The notes under the pieces were generated by a model. That model was not told the DNA's origin and searched no databases. It saw only the letters and a program-made list of their open reading frames with translations. Both the position numbers and the translations under genes were made by a program. From CAWJPY01 sp963844865 (GTDB taxonomy: Bacteria > Acidobacteriota > Thermoanaerobaculia > Thermoanaerobaculales > Sulfomarinibacteraceae), in NCBI GenBank assembly GCA_963844865.1, contig CAWJPY010000019.1, positions 1 through 64,000 of the forward strand: 64,000 nt of DNA. The letters are read 5' to 3'. Below, piece after piece: positions 46,001-52,921 of this stretch (positions are counted from its first letter, which is position 1; each line of letters starts with the position of its first letter).

Positions 46001-46844
46001 GCCCACCGAGATGTTCCAGGACCCCTTCGACCCGGAGAAGCCCAACAAGATGCTCCGCTGGGCCTGGACACCGGGCAACCTCGCGGACTCGTCCGCCAAG
46101 AACCCCTACAGCGACGCCCTGGCCCAGCGCGGCGCCCTCGACGGCGACGAGCTGATCATCGCCTACAGCTGGACCCCCAACTGGGGCCGCAACGCCAACG
46201 ACAAGTACGACCTCTTCGTCAGGCGCTCCTTCGACGGCGGGCAGACCTGGACCACGGATCCCGGCGACTCCGAGGCCATCGAGCACAACGTGGCGTTCAG
46301 GGTCCCCGTGATCGACGACGTGAACCAGGTCGTGACCTGGGACGAGGAGGTTGTCACCACCGTGTACGGTCCCGGCGACTCCGAGCCGCCGCGCAACGTC
46401 TCCAACCTGCGCAACAACCGCATCAGCGTGCTCGAGCCGCGGCTCGTCAAGACCCCCGGGACCATCCTCACGGATGGCTACACGCTCTACCCCGAGGACG
46501 AGCAGCAGAAGGGCGTCTTCCAGCTCGCCTACGGCATCGAGTTCAACCAGAACCAGGCCCCCAACGACGCGACCTTCCCCAAGATGCCCCTGGACATCTA
46601 CTACAGCCGGACCATGGACAAGGGGCAGCGCTACCAGACCGTGGTCGTGACCCCCCAGGACGGCGACGGCAGCCCACGGGAGGGCTGGAACCTGCTCGCC
46701 AAGGACCAGCCCGAGCAGGGCGCGGCACAGCTCCGCCAGACCCCCGACGGCTCGCGCATGTACGCCGTCTGGGTCGAGAACAGCGAGGAGGGCAGCGACA
46801 TCATGTTCCGCCGCGTCGACTACCGGGGAGAGGAGCAGGAATGA
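43074..46844 (+). CDS. large secreted protein with sialidase/BNR-like segments
   Basis: 1256 aa from ATG 43074 behind AGGAGG; the frame is open upstream but the signal peptide (MNRVRYITPTLLAVAMCVVPCVLAA) begins here. The mature protein is acidic and Cys-containing. BNR-like motifs occur around residue 435 (VFVAISRDDGETWKRRN) and residue 1045 (LFVRRSFDGGQTWTTD), which form beta-propeller blades in sialidases and related extracellular proteins. About 15 cysteines, many clustered at residues 480-565 (GCAVYCTGNPDEVDQMC), suggest disulfides. No catalytic residues can be assigned. It is the first gene after an exact sigma-54 promoter and is followed by a terminator hairpin. Its export and regulation suggest an outer-surface or extracellular role. 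Confidence 0.85.
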   Translation: MNRVRYITPTLLAVAMCVVPCVLAAGGGAGDGMIWPLRTDLQSRVQEDFDSFLTVGEVAVWNTKNDLKILVTSEAYKLAEVSIHVVQPPDDFADILNKKGKPVAGYFDYKTDNLDGPGSEAHSYLQVIPLDNFDICWSVKPTICEPNLHIAIQVEVAGVDSAFAAGDGVFPRLDKHDDRIWSEYIVYPLAKVEPGHFVDANVSGLRYATITQDGVTGEEGHFWWLPPEVIDFWVGNLHLGTALADRNVSPVDLFPGSDMDDDRVINMAWLLQSLDADGMHGSGAISITEPVVACLNSALPAFEQVDFGNEPGISALIDATQAACAGVVDLVPLTRDDARENLATGQKIGNLMKKNVSKNAAMMSDKAKLEIMPVYVTARRADDSVTEVLYYDAEGGLIELPRNVAKPIVVAYVEEVEGTATEVEGKNASDVFVAISRDDGETWKRRNISRTAGRSSRAGYPGDSAKPMLKVKDNMIFVAWTDKYCRGGRPGYAINLCNDPTTEADETPETGCAVYCTGNPDEVDQMCTADYPGDDAYWKDDIYGAGGPQRSVIYEDYPEMGEVPFSCVWTARGIIEPDGNIQWYKPERVTSGRRDANQLFAGAGDDVAFAIAWQEDAKGLMPGDGDGPGEGWSGANTHNKTDIWLSYITEKDFATIDYDYPTDPHNDGDFVDQDPELQGRVKALVPMSLPIKVSDNDVCSLENMDPDGGNGDHIFDEEGQGTHRYCGTLDGIGTPEEFGTNDLCVYTVERTNPKGDVHNVCVTRDGRLLDGNTGASRPMIFVQPYCPGKSDPVTKECSVDKSAWVIIGYEESKGVGIPPEGEHEGEEETTDGVIVISSGEEDEARYKTDVGKNVIYHSFELFNPETVAGGGILNLPETDEAGNPVYVTNEDGSLFLDWQAQPVLAYENARRVRFIPQPKSKMGDSGTVLVALYRQGEEGSGKPADVFMRRLVAPAKSNPYAFTSVVPGAQNLSSVTPTEMFQDPFDPEKPNKMLRWAWTPGNLADSSAKNPYSDALAQRGALDGDELIIAYSWTPNWGRNANDKYDLFVRRSFDGGQTWTTDPGDSEAIEHNVAFRVPVIDDVNQVVTWDEEVVTTVYGPGDSEPPRNVSNLRNNRISVLEPRLVKTPGTILTDGYTLYPEDEQQKGVFQLAYGIEFNQNQAPNDATFPKMPLDIYYSRTMDKGQRYQTVVVTPQDGDGSPREGWNLLAKDQPEQGAAQLRQTPDGSRMYAVWVENSEEGSDIMFRRVDYRGEEQE

Positions 46845-46851
46845 CGGAACT

Positions 46852-46883
46852 CGGGGGCGCCGCGCGGCGCCCCCGGGCTTCTT
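46852..46883 (+). terminator. rho-independent-type terminator after the 1256-aa protein
   Basis: A perfect 11-bp GC stem (46852-46862 with 46865-46875), in practice 10 bp with a 4-nt loop, is followed by GGCTTCTTT. It starts seven bases after the stop codon. Some read-through to the gene at 46945 is possible. Confidence 0.75.
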
Positions 46884-46944
46884 TGATCACTGAGCAGCCC
46901 CCGGGCAGGGGAGCCGCAACGACATGAAACGCAAGGAGGACGAC

Positions 46945-48492
46945 ATGAAATCGAGATCCTTCATCCTCATCATGGTGGCCTGCGTGGCCCTGGCCGTGGC
47001 CGTGACCGCGGTCTGGGCGGGCAGCGGGAAAATGGGCGGCAAGCCGCCGGACGACGGGACCGTACCGGAGGCAACCCCGATCGAAGGCTATTACTTCTGG
47101 CGCCTCGGGCACCTGGACGGTCCCCACGACTCCTCCAAGGCCCTGGGCATCTCCCGCGACGGCAACGTCGCCGTGGGCGCCACCGTCGTGGTCAGCTTCA
47201 CGAAGGCCTGGCGCATGGACATCGACTGGGCCATCTCCACCGGCGACGGTGTGGCCCCCCTCTACAACGAGCTGCAGGTCCAGGAGAACATCGGTAATGG
47301 GGAGGCCTACGCCGCCTCGGACATGACCGTGGATCCCTGCCCCTATGACAAGGTAGATCCCGAGAATGCCAGCTCGGTCGACAACTTTGACTGGTGCGGA
47401 TCCCTGCCGGTCGGCACCCTGACGACGGGCACCGTCTCCTACGCCGCCGAGTGGCTGTGGTTCTACGATCCCGAGGCCGTGGTAGTCAACTACTTGGGCA
47501 TCCCGGACTTTGGCGGCGGCATCTCGTACATGAAGGCCAACGACGCGTCGGCCGACGGGACGATCCTCGTGGGCACCGGGAACAACATGACCGGCCAGCA
47601 GGCGTTCCTCGCCGACATGACGACGGCCACGGTGGATGCGGAAACCGGCGAGACCATCGTGGAACCGGTGCCGCTCACCATCCAGGAAGTGATCGACGGT
47701 GTCGTGGGACAGACCCTGCAGACCAGCTCGGCGGAGGCCGTGTCCGCCGACGGGACGATCATCGCCGGCTACGGCGGGACCAAGACCGGCAACAAGGCCT
47801 TCGTCACGATCTACGGGGGCACCGAGGAGGATGCGGAGGGCAACGTCACTGCGATCCTGACGAGCACCATCCTGCCCACGATCCCCGGCGGCAAGTTCGC
47901 CGAGGCCTACGCCCTGACCGTCACCGACGAGGGCGTGATCTACGTCGTCGGTCGCAGCGACAGCCCCAAGGGCCCCCAGGCCTGCATCTGGTTCGAGGGC
48001 GATGACCCCGCAACCACTGACGTCGTCGAGACCTGGCTGGTCAAGGCCCTCGGCGGCCTGTCCAAGAAGAAGTACAACAGCGTCGCCACCAGCATCGTCT
48101 ACCGGCCCGAATCGATGGCGGGCGACCTGATGGTCGTGGGCAAGAGCCAGAGCATCCTGTACCCGTCCGAAGCCTTCGTCTGGACCGGCAACCCGGTGCT
48201 CGAGCCCGACGGCCCCTACACCCTGCCCGACGGCACGGTCAACGACTACATCGGCTACATGTACGACCTGGAGAAGATCCTCATCAAGACCGGCGCCGCC
48301 GAGGCCTCCGGCATGGGCTCGGCGTGGGTCCTGTTCGAGGCCACGGGCCTCGCGCTCAGCGACGTGGTCAACTACGGGGACAATGGTCCCTCCGCCAGGA
48401 TCGTGGGCTGGGGCACCAACCCCGAGGGTGGCATGGAGGCCTGGCTGGTCACCAACTATCCGTACGACGACCTGGTGTTCACCAAGGAGTAG
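46945..48492 (+). CDS. secreted HAF-repeat-like protein
   Basis: 515 aa. I chose ATG 46945, which follows AAGGAGG at ideal spacing and opens a clean signal peptide (MKSRSFILIMVACVALAVAVTAVWA); the upstream ATG 46924 would add seven charged residues. The mature protein contains several repeats of the HAF type, each with an AxGISxDGxxxVG core: ALGISRDGNVAVGA, DASADGTILVGTG, AEAVSADGTIIAGYGG, ALTVTDEGVIYVVGRS. Such repeats occur in extracellular proteins and are thought to form propeller-like folds. There is no anchor or sortase motif. It lies between two terminator hairpins, 100 bp downstream of the BNR-like protein, so it may have its own promoter that I cannot identify. Confidence 0.83.
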   Translation: MKSRSFILIMVACVALAVAVTAVWAGSGKMGGKPPDDGTVPEATPIEGYYFWRLGHLDGPHDSSKALGISRDGNVAVGATVVVSFTKAWRMDIDWAISTGDGVAPLYNELQVQENIGNGEAYAASDMTVDPCPYDKVDPENASSVDNFDWCGSLPVGTLTTGTVSYAAEWLWFYDPEAVVVNYLGIPDFGGGISYMKANDASADGTILVGTGNNMTGQQAFLADMTTATVDAETGETIVEPVPLTIQEVIDGVVGQTLQTSSAEAVSADGTIIAGYGGTKTGNKAFVTIYGGTEEDAEGNVTAILTSTILPTIPGGKFAEAYALTVTDEGVIYVVGRSDSPKGPQACIWFEGDDPATTDVVETWLVKALGGLSKKKYNSVATSIVYRPESMAGDLMVVGKSQSILYPSEAFVWTGNPVLEPDGPYTLPDGTVNDYIGYMYDLEKILIKTGAAEASGMGSAWVLFEATGLALSDVVNYGDNGPSARIVGWGTNPEGGMEAWLVTNYPYDDLVFTKE

Positions 48493-48571
48493 CCATGGTC
48501 GCCTGAGCCGACCGGGCGACAGGTCGCGGTCCGGTCCCTTCGCCGACACGCCGGACCGTCCCGGCCACTCC

Positions 48572-48608
48572 CGCCGGGGACCCACCTAGGGTCCCCGGCG
48601 TTCTTGTC
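48572..48608 (+). terminator. strong rho-independent terminator after the HAF-repeat gene
   Basis: A perfect 12-bp stem (48572-48583 with 48589-48600) with a 5-nt loop, followed by TTCTTGTC. It lies 80 bp after the stop at 48492 and ends the sigma-54-linked secreted-protein block. Confidence 0.85.
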
Positions 48609-48788
48609 TGGATCATCCGCGCAGTTACGGGTTGCGCTTTGCATCGTCTCGGACGGGCACGGCGGCCGGGAGCGGCGGCAGCGCGCAGGAACCGGGCCAG
48701 CCCGATGGCGAGAGACTTCGGGAGCACCGGCGAGGGTGTCAGGCACCGTCGAAGGCGGTTCGAGAACCCCGTTCGTTTCATCTGCGGC

Positions 48789-48945
48789 GGTGCCTGGCGC
48801 CCGTTCTGGCCTTGCCGAAGCGAGAGATGCCGCGGCGCGCCGATTCTGTCGGCGCGTTCCCCGAGGTTGCCACCGCTGACCACGGCGAAGCTGCAAGCGG
48901 AGCCGGGTCACCAGTGGCACGCCCGAGGGACGTGCTGTCCTCTCG
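48789..48945 (+). repeat. dispersed non-coding repeat, copy B, inside a 600-bp gene-free stretch
   Basis: It matches the reverse complement of 4838-5018 in several blocks (GCGCCGATTCTGTCG, GTTGCCACCGCTGAC, GTCACCAGTGGCACGCCCG). It opens with GGTGCCTGGCGCC, and a second palindromic word GGTGTCAGGCACC lies at 48735-48747. The remainder of 48609-49220 shows no gene. Around 49000-49070 it has CTG-rich low complexity like 5040-5130, then becomes AT-rich from 49150 toward the promoter at 49221. Confidence 0.7.
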
Positions 48946-49220
48946 AGGACCGCTGTTCCACGCCAGTGGGACCCTGAGCGGTCACGCTGGCGGCGGCCGC
49001 CGCCCGCTGTTCGCTGCCGCTGACCACTGCCGGCGGTCGCTGATCGCTGGCGCTGGTGGCTGCCAACTGCCGTCGTCAGGGGTCACCCGAAGGGCGGGTC
49101 GCGGCGACACACCCCTCGCGGCGTTGCGCCCCGGCTCCTAGCGCTCCAACGTCAGCTCATGGGGTCAGATAATCACAGGAACGCCATTGTATTCAGGTAC
49201 TTAATCAAAATTGACCAACC

Positions 49221-49236
49221 TGGCACCCGGGTTGCA
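49221..49236 (+). promoter_or_regulatory. sigma-54 promoter before the 163-aa secreted protein
   Basis: TGGCAC-CCGGG-TTGCA keeps the full TGGCAC and TTGCA elements with the required 12-bp spacing from GG to GC (49222-49223 to 49234-49235). It is preceded by a locally AT-rich stretch (49150-49220). The predicted start near 49247 gives an 86-nt leader to ATG 49333. Confidence 0.75.
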
Positions 49237-49332
49237 ATGGTTCTACTTGTCCACGTGCAATGGCACCCGCTTCCCGAGCGGTCACGATCGACGCGGTCAC
49301 GAGACCGCCGATCCCGGAACCAGGAGGTCATG

Positions 49333-49824
49333 ATGAACCGTGCCTACGTCCGACCGATCGTCGTCCTGGCCCTCGCGGGCATGGCCACACTGGTGGCCCT
49401 CACGCCCGCCGTCGCCACCGCGCAGGAGCCCTCCCCAACGCCGACACCAGTCCCGGAAATGGTCATTGACGTCTCGCCGGGGATCCTCAATCTCGCAAGC
49501 GACGGCGAAACGGTCACCGTCCACACCGATGTTCCCCACGAGGACGTCTACACGGCCGAGCTCTACTTCCAGGTCGGTGACGAGCCCCCGAGAGCGTTCT
49601 CTTGGAGGACAAAGGAGGACAACCGAGGCTTCTTCGTGGCGAACTTCTACATGGAAGAGGTCAGGGCGCTCGAACCCAACATCGGGGACGACAACAAGAT
49701 CGTGGTCGAGATCGTCTACGGCGACAATACGATCGCCTTTGGCGAGCAACAAATCACCGTCATCGACAGTGATGAGACGCCCACCTCGGGAAACCCCGGG
49801 GTACGCAAGGGCAAGAAGAACTGA
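49333..49824 (+). CDS. small secreted protein of unknown function
   Basis: 163 aa. ATG 49333 is preferred over 49330 because of its distance from AGGAGG. The signal peptide (MNRAYVRPIVVLALAGMATLVALTPAVATA) is likely cleaved before QEPSPTPTPVPE, a Pro/Thr linker. The mature domain (~110 residues, VIDVSPGILNLASDGETVTVHTDV) looks like an all-beta, Ig-like fold, acidic, without Cys. The C-terminus is basic (VRKGKKN). It has its own sigma-54 promoter. A GC hairpin (49844-49852 with 49866-49874) follows the stop but lacks a T-run. No family assigned. Confidence 0.8.
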   Translation: MNRAYVRPIVVLALAGMATLVALTPAVATAQEPSPTPTPVPEMVIDVSPGILNLASDGETVTVHTDVPHEDVYTAELYFQVGDEPPRAFSWRTKEDNRGFFVANFYMEEVRALEPNIGDDNKIVVEIVYGDNTIAFGEQQITVIDSDETPTSGNPGVRKGKKN

Positions 49825-50025
49825 CCGTTCGAGCATCGACACTCGCGGCCCCGTGACGTGAGATCGGGGCCGCGGTCCGCCCCCCTTCGACCGAAGGTAC
49901 TCGGACGACTCCGCCTTCAGCCGCTGCGACGTCCTCCCTCCCTCTGGTCCCCCGGGTGAGCCCCCCGGGGGATCACGACCTGTTGGCGCAGAGTACGCGG
50001 CGGCGCACCCGGACGCCGAGGCGGG

Positions 50026-50466
50026 TCAGAAGTACTGGGCGCCGCGCTCCAGCAGCTCGCGATCGATGACGAGGCTGCCGCCGTCGACGCGGGAGTGCAC
50101 CGAGATCGGCGCGCACGCCCCTATGAAGTCCCACGTCTCGTCCGCGATGGGATAGGTCAGGCGGCAGGCGATGCACACCAGGTCGGGGCCCTCCACCGTG
50201 AAGCCGCGCTTGTAGTGGTAGCAGCTGTAGCAGGCGTCGAAGTGGGTGTGCAACGCGCCCTGACCGTCCGTGCGGACGATGAAGTTGACGTTGGTCCCGG
50301 CGTGCTTGTAGGTGTAGAAGTGGACGCCTCCGTCGGCCACCGCCGCCACGGGCAGTCGGACCACGTCCCCGACGGCGGTCACCACCTCGTGCTCGGGCGG
50401 CGGCCGGCCGCAGCCGGCGACTGCCAGCAGAACGGCGACGAGCAACGGGAGCGTGCGCCGTGCCAT
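50026..50466 (-). CDS. DUF2318-like Cys-rich lipoprotein
   Basis: 146 aa from ATG 50466. The signal peptide with lipobox (LPLLVAVLLAVAGCGR) predicts a lipoprotein. The domain VHFYTYKHAGTNVNFIVRTDGQG, then FDACYSCYHYKRGFTVEGPDLVCIACRLTYPI, has two Cys-x2-Cys pairs in the DUF2318 arrangement. Proteins with this domain accompany P19/FTR1-type iron uptake systems (for example the Campylobacter cj1660 neighbourhood) and are thought to handle Fe-S or metal ions in the periplasm. It is the last gene of the minus-strand operon, two bases after the permease. A weak hairpin (49948-49955 with 49965-49972) follows downstream without a clear T-run. Confidence 0.82.
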   Translation of the reverse strand: MARRTLPLLVAVLLAVAGCGRPPPEHEVVTAVGDVVRLPVAAVADGGVHFYTYKHAGTNVNFIVRTDGQGALHTHFDACYSCYHYKRGFTVEGPDLVCIACRLTYPIADETWDFIGACAPISVHSRVDGGSLVIDRELLERGAQYF

Positions 50467-50468
50467 CC

Positions 50469-51635
50469 TCAGCCCCGGATCACGCTGTCGGGATCGGTGA
50501 CCGCGGCCCGCCAGGCCGGCACCAGCCCGGCGACCACGTAGGGCACCACGGCCAGGGCCAGGCACAGCAGCAGCGTGGGACCGTCGGGCCGCGGCGCCAC
50601 CACGAAGGTGGGGAACGTCGCCGACCACCCCTCGAGCACCCGCGCGAAGAGGGCGCCGTGGAAGAGGAGCAGGTGGACCTGGGCCCCGAGGAAGCCCGCC
50701 AGGGCCGCCGCCACGGACACCAGGCCACTCTCCCAGGCCCTGAGCTCGAGCACGTCCCGCGCCGTCCAGCCCACGGCCTTGAGCACCCCGACGGCCCGCT
50801 GCTCATCCGCCGACAGGCCGCTGGCCTTGTCCCAGACCAGGATCGAGAAGGCCAGTACCGAGCTCAGCAGGAGGGCGCCCCAGATTCCGGAGCGCCAGTC
50901 GAAGACGGCGTCATAGGTCTGCAGCATCTGCCGCCGGGAGATGGTGCGCGCATCCGGCCACAGCTCCTGGACCTTGCGGGCGACGGTGTCCACCTCCTGC
51001 TCCCGAGGGATGTGGACGGCGATGTCGGTGGCCAGAAACTCCTCGACGCCCAGCACGCGCCGTGCGTCGACGGTGGGGAGCACCACCAGGTCGTTGGTGA
51101 GCAGCGACGAGTCGGCGGTGAACACCCCCATCACCCGCGGCGCGAAGAGACCGCCGTCGGCGGCCCGCAGGGGCAGCCGGTCGCCGACCCCGAGGAAGCG
51201 CGCCTCCGCCACGCCGCGACCCACCAGGCAGGTACCACCTTCCTGAGGAGTGGGCGGCGTGCCGTCCGCCGGCTCCAGGAGGCCTGACGGCACCGAGCCC
51301 GCGCCCCACAGGGTGAGGGTGATCCCCGTGGGGGGGTCGAAGGAGTAGCCCCACACCCTGGGCGTGGTCGAGCGCACGCCGCGGATCGCCTCGATGCGGG
51401 TGGTCCACGCCACCGGGATGGGCTCGTGCCGGCCGGCGGCCAGCCGCTGCACCACGAGCTCCGGCGCGCCCGAAAGCAGGCGGCGCGCCTCCCGCCGCAG
51501 GCCCTGCACGCACATGAGGAGCGAGGCCACCAGGAACACCAGCAGTGCGTACACCACCGTGACCGCCAGGGTGCGGGCCGGGTTGCGGGCCAGCCCCGCG
51601 AGGGCGCTGTCCAGGATGCGCAGGTGCCGCCTCAT
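50469..51635 (-). CDS. ABC transporter permease, FtsX/MacB-like
   Basis: 388 aa from ATG 51635 (MRRHLRILDSALAGLARNPARTLAV). One N-terminal membrane helix (VTVVYALLVFLVASLLMCV), a large periplasmic MacB-PCD-like domain (~residues 40-260), then three C-terminal helices (GALLLSSVLAFSILVW, SVAAALAGFLGAQVHLLLF, LLCLALAVVPYVVAGLVPAWRA) with the family segment KASGLSADEQRAVGVLKAVGW. Its ATPase partner is probably the LolD-like protein at 58104, at the other end of the operon. FtsX-like permeases adjacent to DUF2318 proteins are known in P19-type metal loci. It overlaps the gene at 51632 by four bases. Confidence 0.85.
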   Translation of the reverse strand: MRRHLRILDSALAGLARNPARTLAVTVVYALLVFLVASLLMCVQGLRREARRLLSGAPELVVQRLAAGRHEPIPVAWTTRIEAIRGVRSTTPRVWGYSFDPPTGITLTLWGAGSVPSGLLEPADGTPPTPQEGGTCLVGRGVAEARFLGVGDRLPLRAADGGLFAPRVMGVFTADSSLLTNDLVVLPTVDARRVLGVEEFLATDIAVHIPREQEVDTVARKVQELWPDARTISRRQMLQTYDAVFDWRSGIWGALLLSSVLAFSILVWDKASGLSADEQRAVGVLKAVGWTARDVLELRAWESGLVSVAAALAGFLGAQVHLLLFHGALFARVLEGWSATFPTFVVAPRPDGPTLLLCLALAVVPYVVAGLVPAWRAAVTDPDSVIRG

Positions 51636-51970
51636 GGCGCGTCTCCCGGCGCCGCGGGCAGTGGGAGAGGGGAGCGAGGGGGCGGCACCACCGAGCCGGC
51701 GGGGAAGTGCTCGAGCGCCGCCGGGTGGTCGGCGTGGGCCGCGAACAGGTCGGCGCCGGTGGGGTGCCGGCAGTAGCTCGCCTCGGAGAAGAGGGCCAGG
51801 TCGGTGAGCTGCAGCTCCCCCGCCAGGACGCGCTGGGTCGCCGCCACGGCCGCGAGCCGCCTGTCGACCACCTCCCCCCACGCCCAGAGCGCGCCCACGG
51901 CGAGGGCCTGCAGGGCGAGCAGGCCCAGCACCGCCACCCGCAGCATCGATCCCCCCAGGCGCAACGCCAT
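51632..51970 (-). CDS. small membrane-anchored protein of unknown function
   Basis: 112 aa from ATG 51970 (MALRLGGSMLRVAVLGLLALQALAVGALWAW). One hydrophobic segment near the N-terminus serves as signal anchor. A ~75-residue periplasmic part follows, containing SEASYCRHPTGADLFAAHADHPAALEHFPAGSVVPP, with one Cys and five His in about 35 residues. This could contribute metal ligands. It overlaps the CuA-cytochrome gene as TGATG and the permease as ATGA, so it is translated with both. I do not recognise a family. Confidence 0.75.
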   Translation of the reverse strand: MALRLGGSMLRVAVLGLLALQALAVGALWAWGEVVDRRLAAVAATQRVLAGELQLTDLALFSEASYCRHPTGADLFAAHADHPAALEHFPAGSVVPPPRSPLPLPAAPGDAP

Positions 51971-52917
51971 CAGCTCGCCTCCCAGTCGTAGAGGGAGATG
52001 AAGTAGGACAGGAGGGCGTCGATGTCGCGCTCCTCCACCAGGTGCTGCCACGCGGGCATCTGCAGGGGCGGCTCCGGACCCGCGGGGTCTGCCTTGGCCG
52101 AGTACCTGCCGCCGCGGATGATCTGCTTCGCGTTCAGGTAACGGGTCCGCACCACCGGGAACCGGGAGATGTCGTCGTCCTCCTCCACCGCGCCGAGGTC
52201 CGGGGCGCGCTGGATGAGCGCGAGGAGAGCGTCGGCGTCCTCCGGCCCCGCCAGGAAGAGCTTCTGGGCCGTGGTGTCGTGGGGCGGCACCGGGCTGTTG
52301 GCCGAGTTCGGGTTGACGACGCCGCCGTGGCCCTCCGGGCCGTGGCAGGTGATGCACCCCTTCTGCCGGTACAGGTAGGAGCCGATCTGGACCAGTTCCT
52401 CGGTGACCGGCCGCGGGCCGACGTCGGGCAGGCACAGGGGGCAGCCGATCCTCGGCGGCGTGATGGGCTCCTCCCCGGCAGCGGTCACCACCACCCACCC
52501 CCGCATGTAGAAGTGGCAGGTTCCGCAGAGGGCGGTGCAGTAGTACTGGAACACCCCCGCCCGATTGGCGGTGAAGCGCACGCTGACCATGTGCCCGGGC
52601 TCCACGTCCACCGGTCCCACCCCGAACTGAGGGATGTAGAAGCGGTGGAGCAGGTCAGCGCTGCGCAGGTTCACCAGCACGGTGTCCCCCTCCCGGACCG
52701 AGAGCGTGGCCGGCTCGAACGTCTTCCACCAGTAGTTGAGTCCGTTCACGTCGTCCAGGGTCCAGACGCCGGTGGAGGCCACGCCGGTCAGGTTGAAGAC
52801 CACCACCCCGGGCTCCCCCACGCCGGGGGTGGCGGCATGCCGGTACCAGGCGATGGCCGCGCTCCCCAGCACCAGGGGGAGGACGACGACGAGGGCGGCG
52901 ATTCTCTCCGGCTTCAT
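51970..52917 (-). CDS. CuA-type cupredoxin fused to cytochrome c (Cox2-like)
   Basis: 315 aa from ATG 52917. One N-terminal membrane helix (IAALVVVLPLVLGSAAIAW). A cupredoxin domain at ~35-150 has a complete CuA site: the His of LLHRFYIPQFG, and CTALCGTCHFYM, which aligns with the cytochrome oxidase subunit II motif Cys-x3-Cys-x3-His-x2-Met. A monohaem cytochrome c follows at ~185-310, with CITCH and the Met ligand in LQMPAWQHL. The organisation is that of caa3-type oxidase subunit II, but no subunit I gene is present. It therefore probably passes electrons between other partners of this operon. An extra Cys pair (GCPLCLPD) links the domains. Confidence 0.88.
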   Translation of the reverse strand: MKPERIAALVVVLPLVLGSAAIAWYRHAATPGVGEPGVVVFNLTGVASTGVWTLDDVNGLNYWWKTFEPATLSVREGDTVLVNLRSADLLHRFYIPQFGVGPVDVEPGHMVSVRFTANRAGVFQYYCTALCGTCHFYMRGWVVVTAAGEEPITPPRIGCPLCLPDVGPRPVTEELVQIGSYLYRQKGCITCHGPEGHGGVVNPNSANSPVPPHDTTAQKLFLAGPEDADALLALIQRAPDLGAVEEDDDISRFPVVRTRYLNAKQIIRGGRYSAKADPAGPEPPLQMPAWQHLVEERDIDALLSYFISLYDWEAS

Positions 52918-52921
52918 GGCA

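Noticed and set aside
48479..49141. Short ORFs in both strands between 48.5 and 49.1 kb
   Set aside because: They share translated words with ORFs at 4.8-5.2 kb only because the DNA is a dispersed repeat; there is no ribosome-binding site or protein-like composition.
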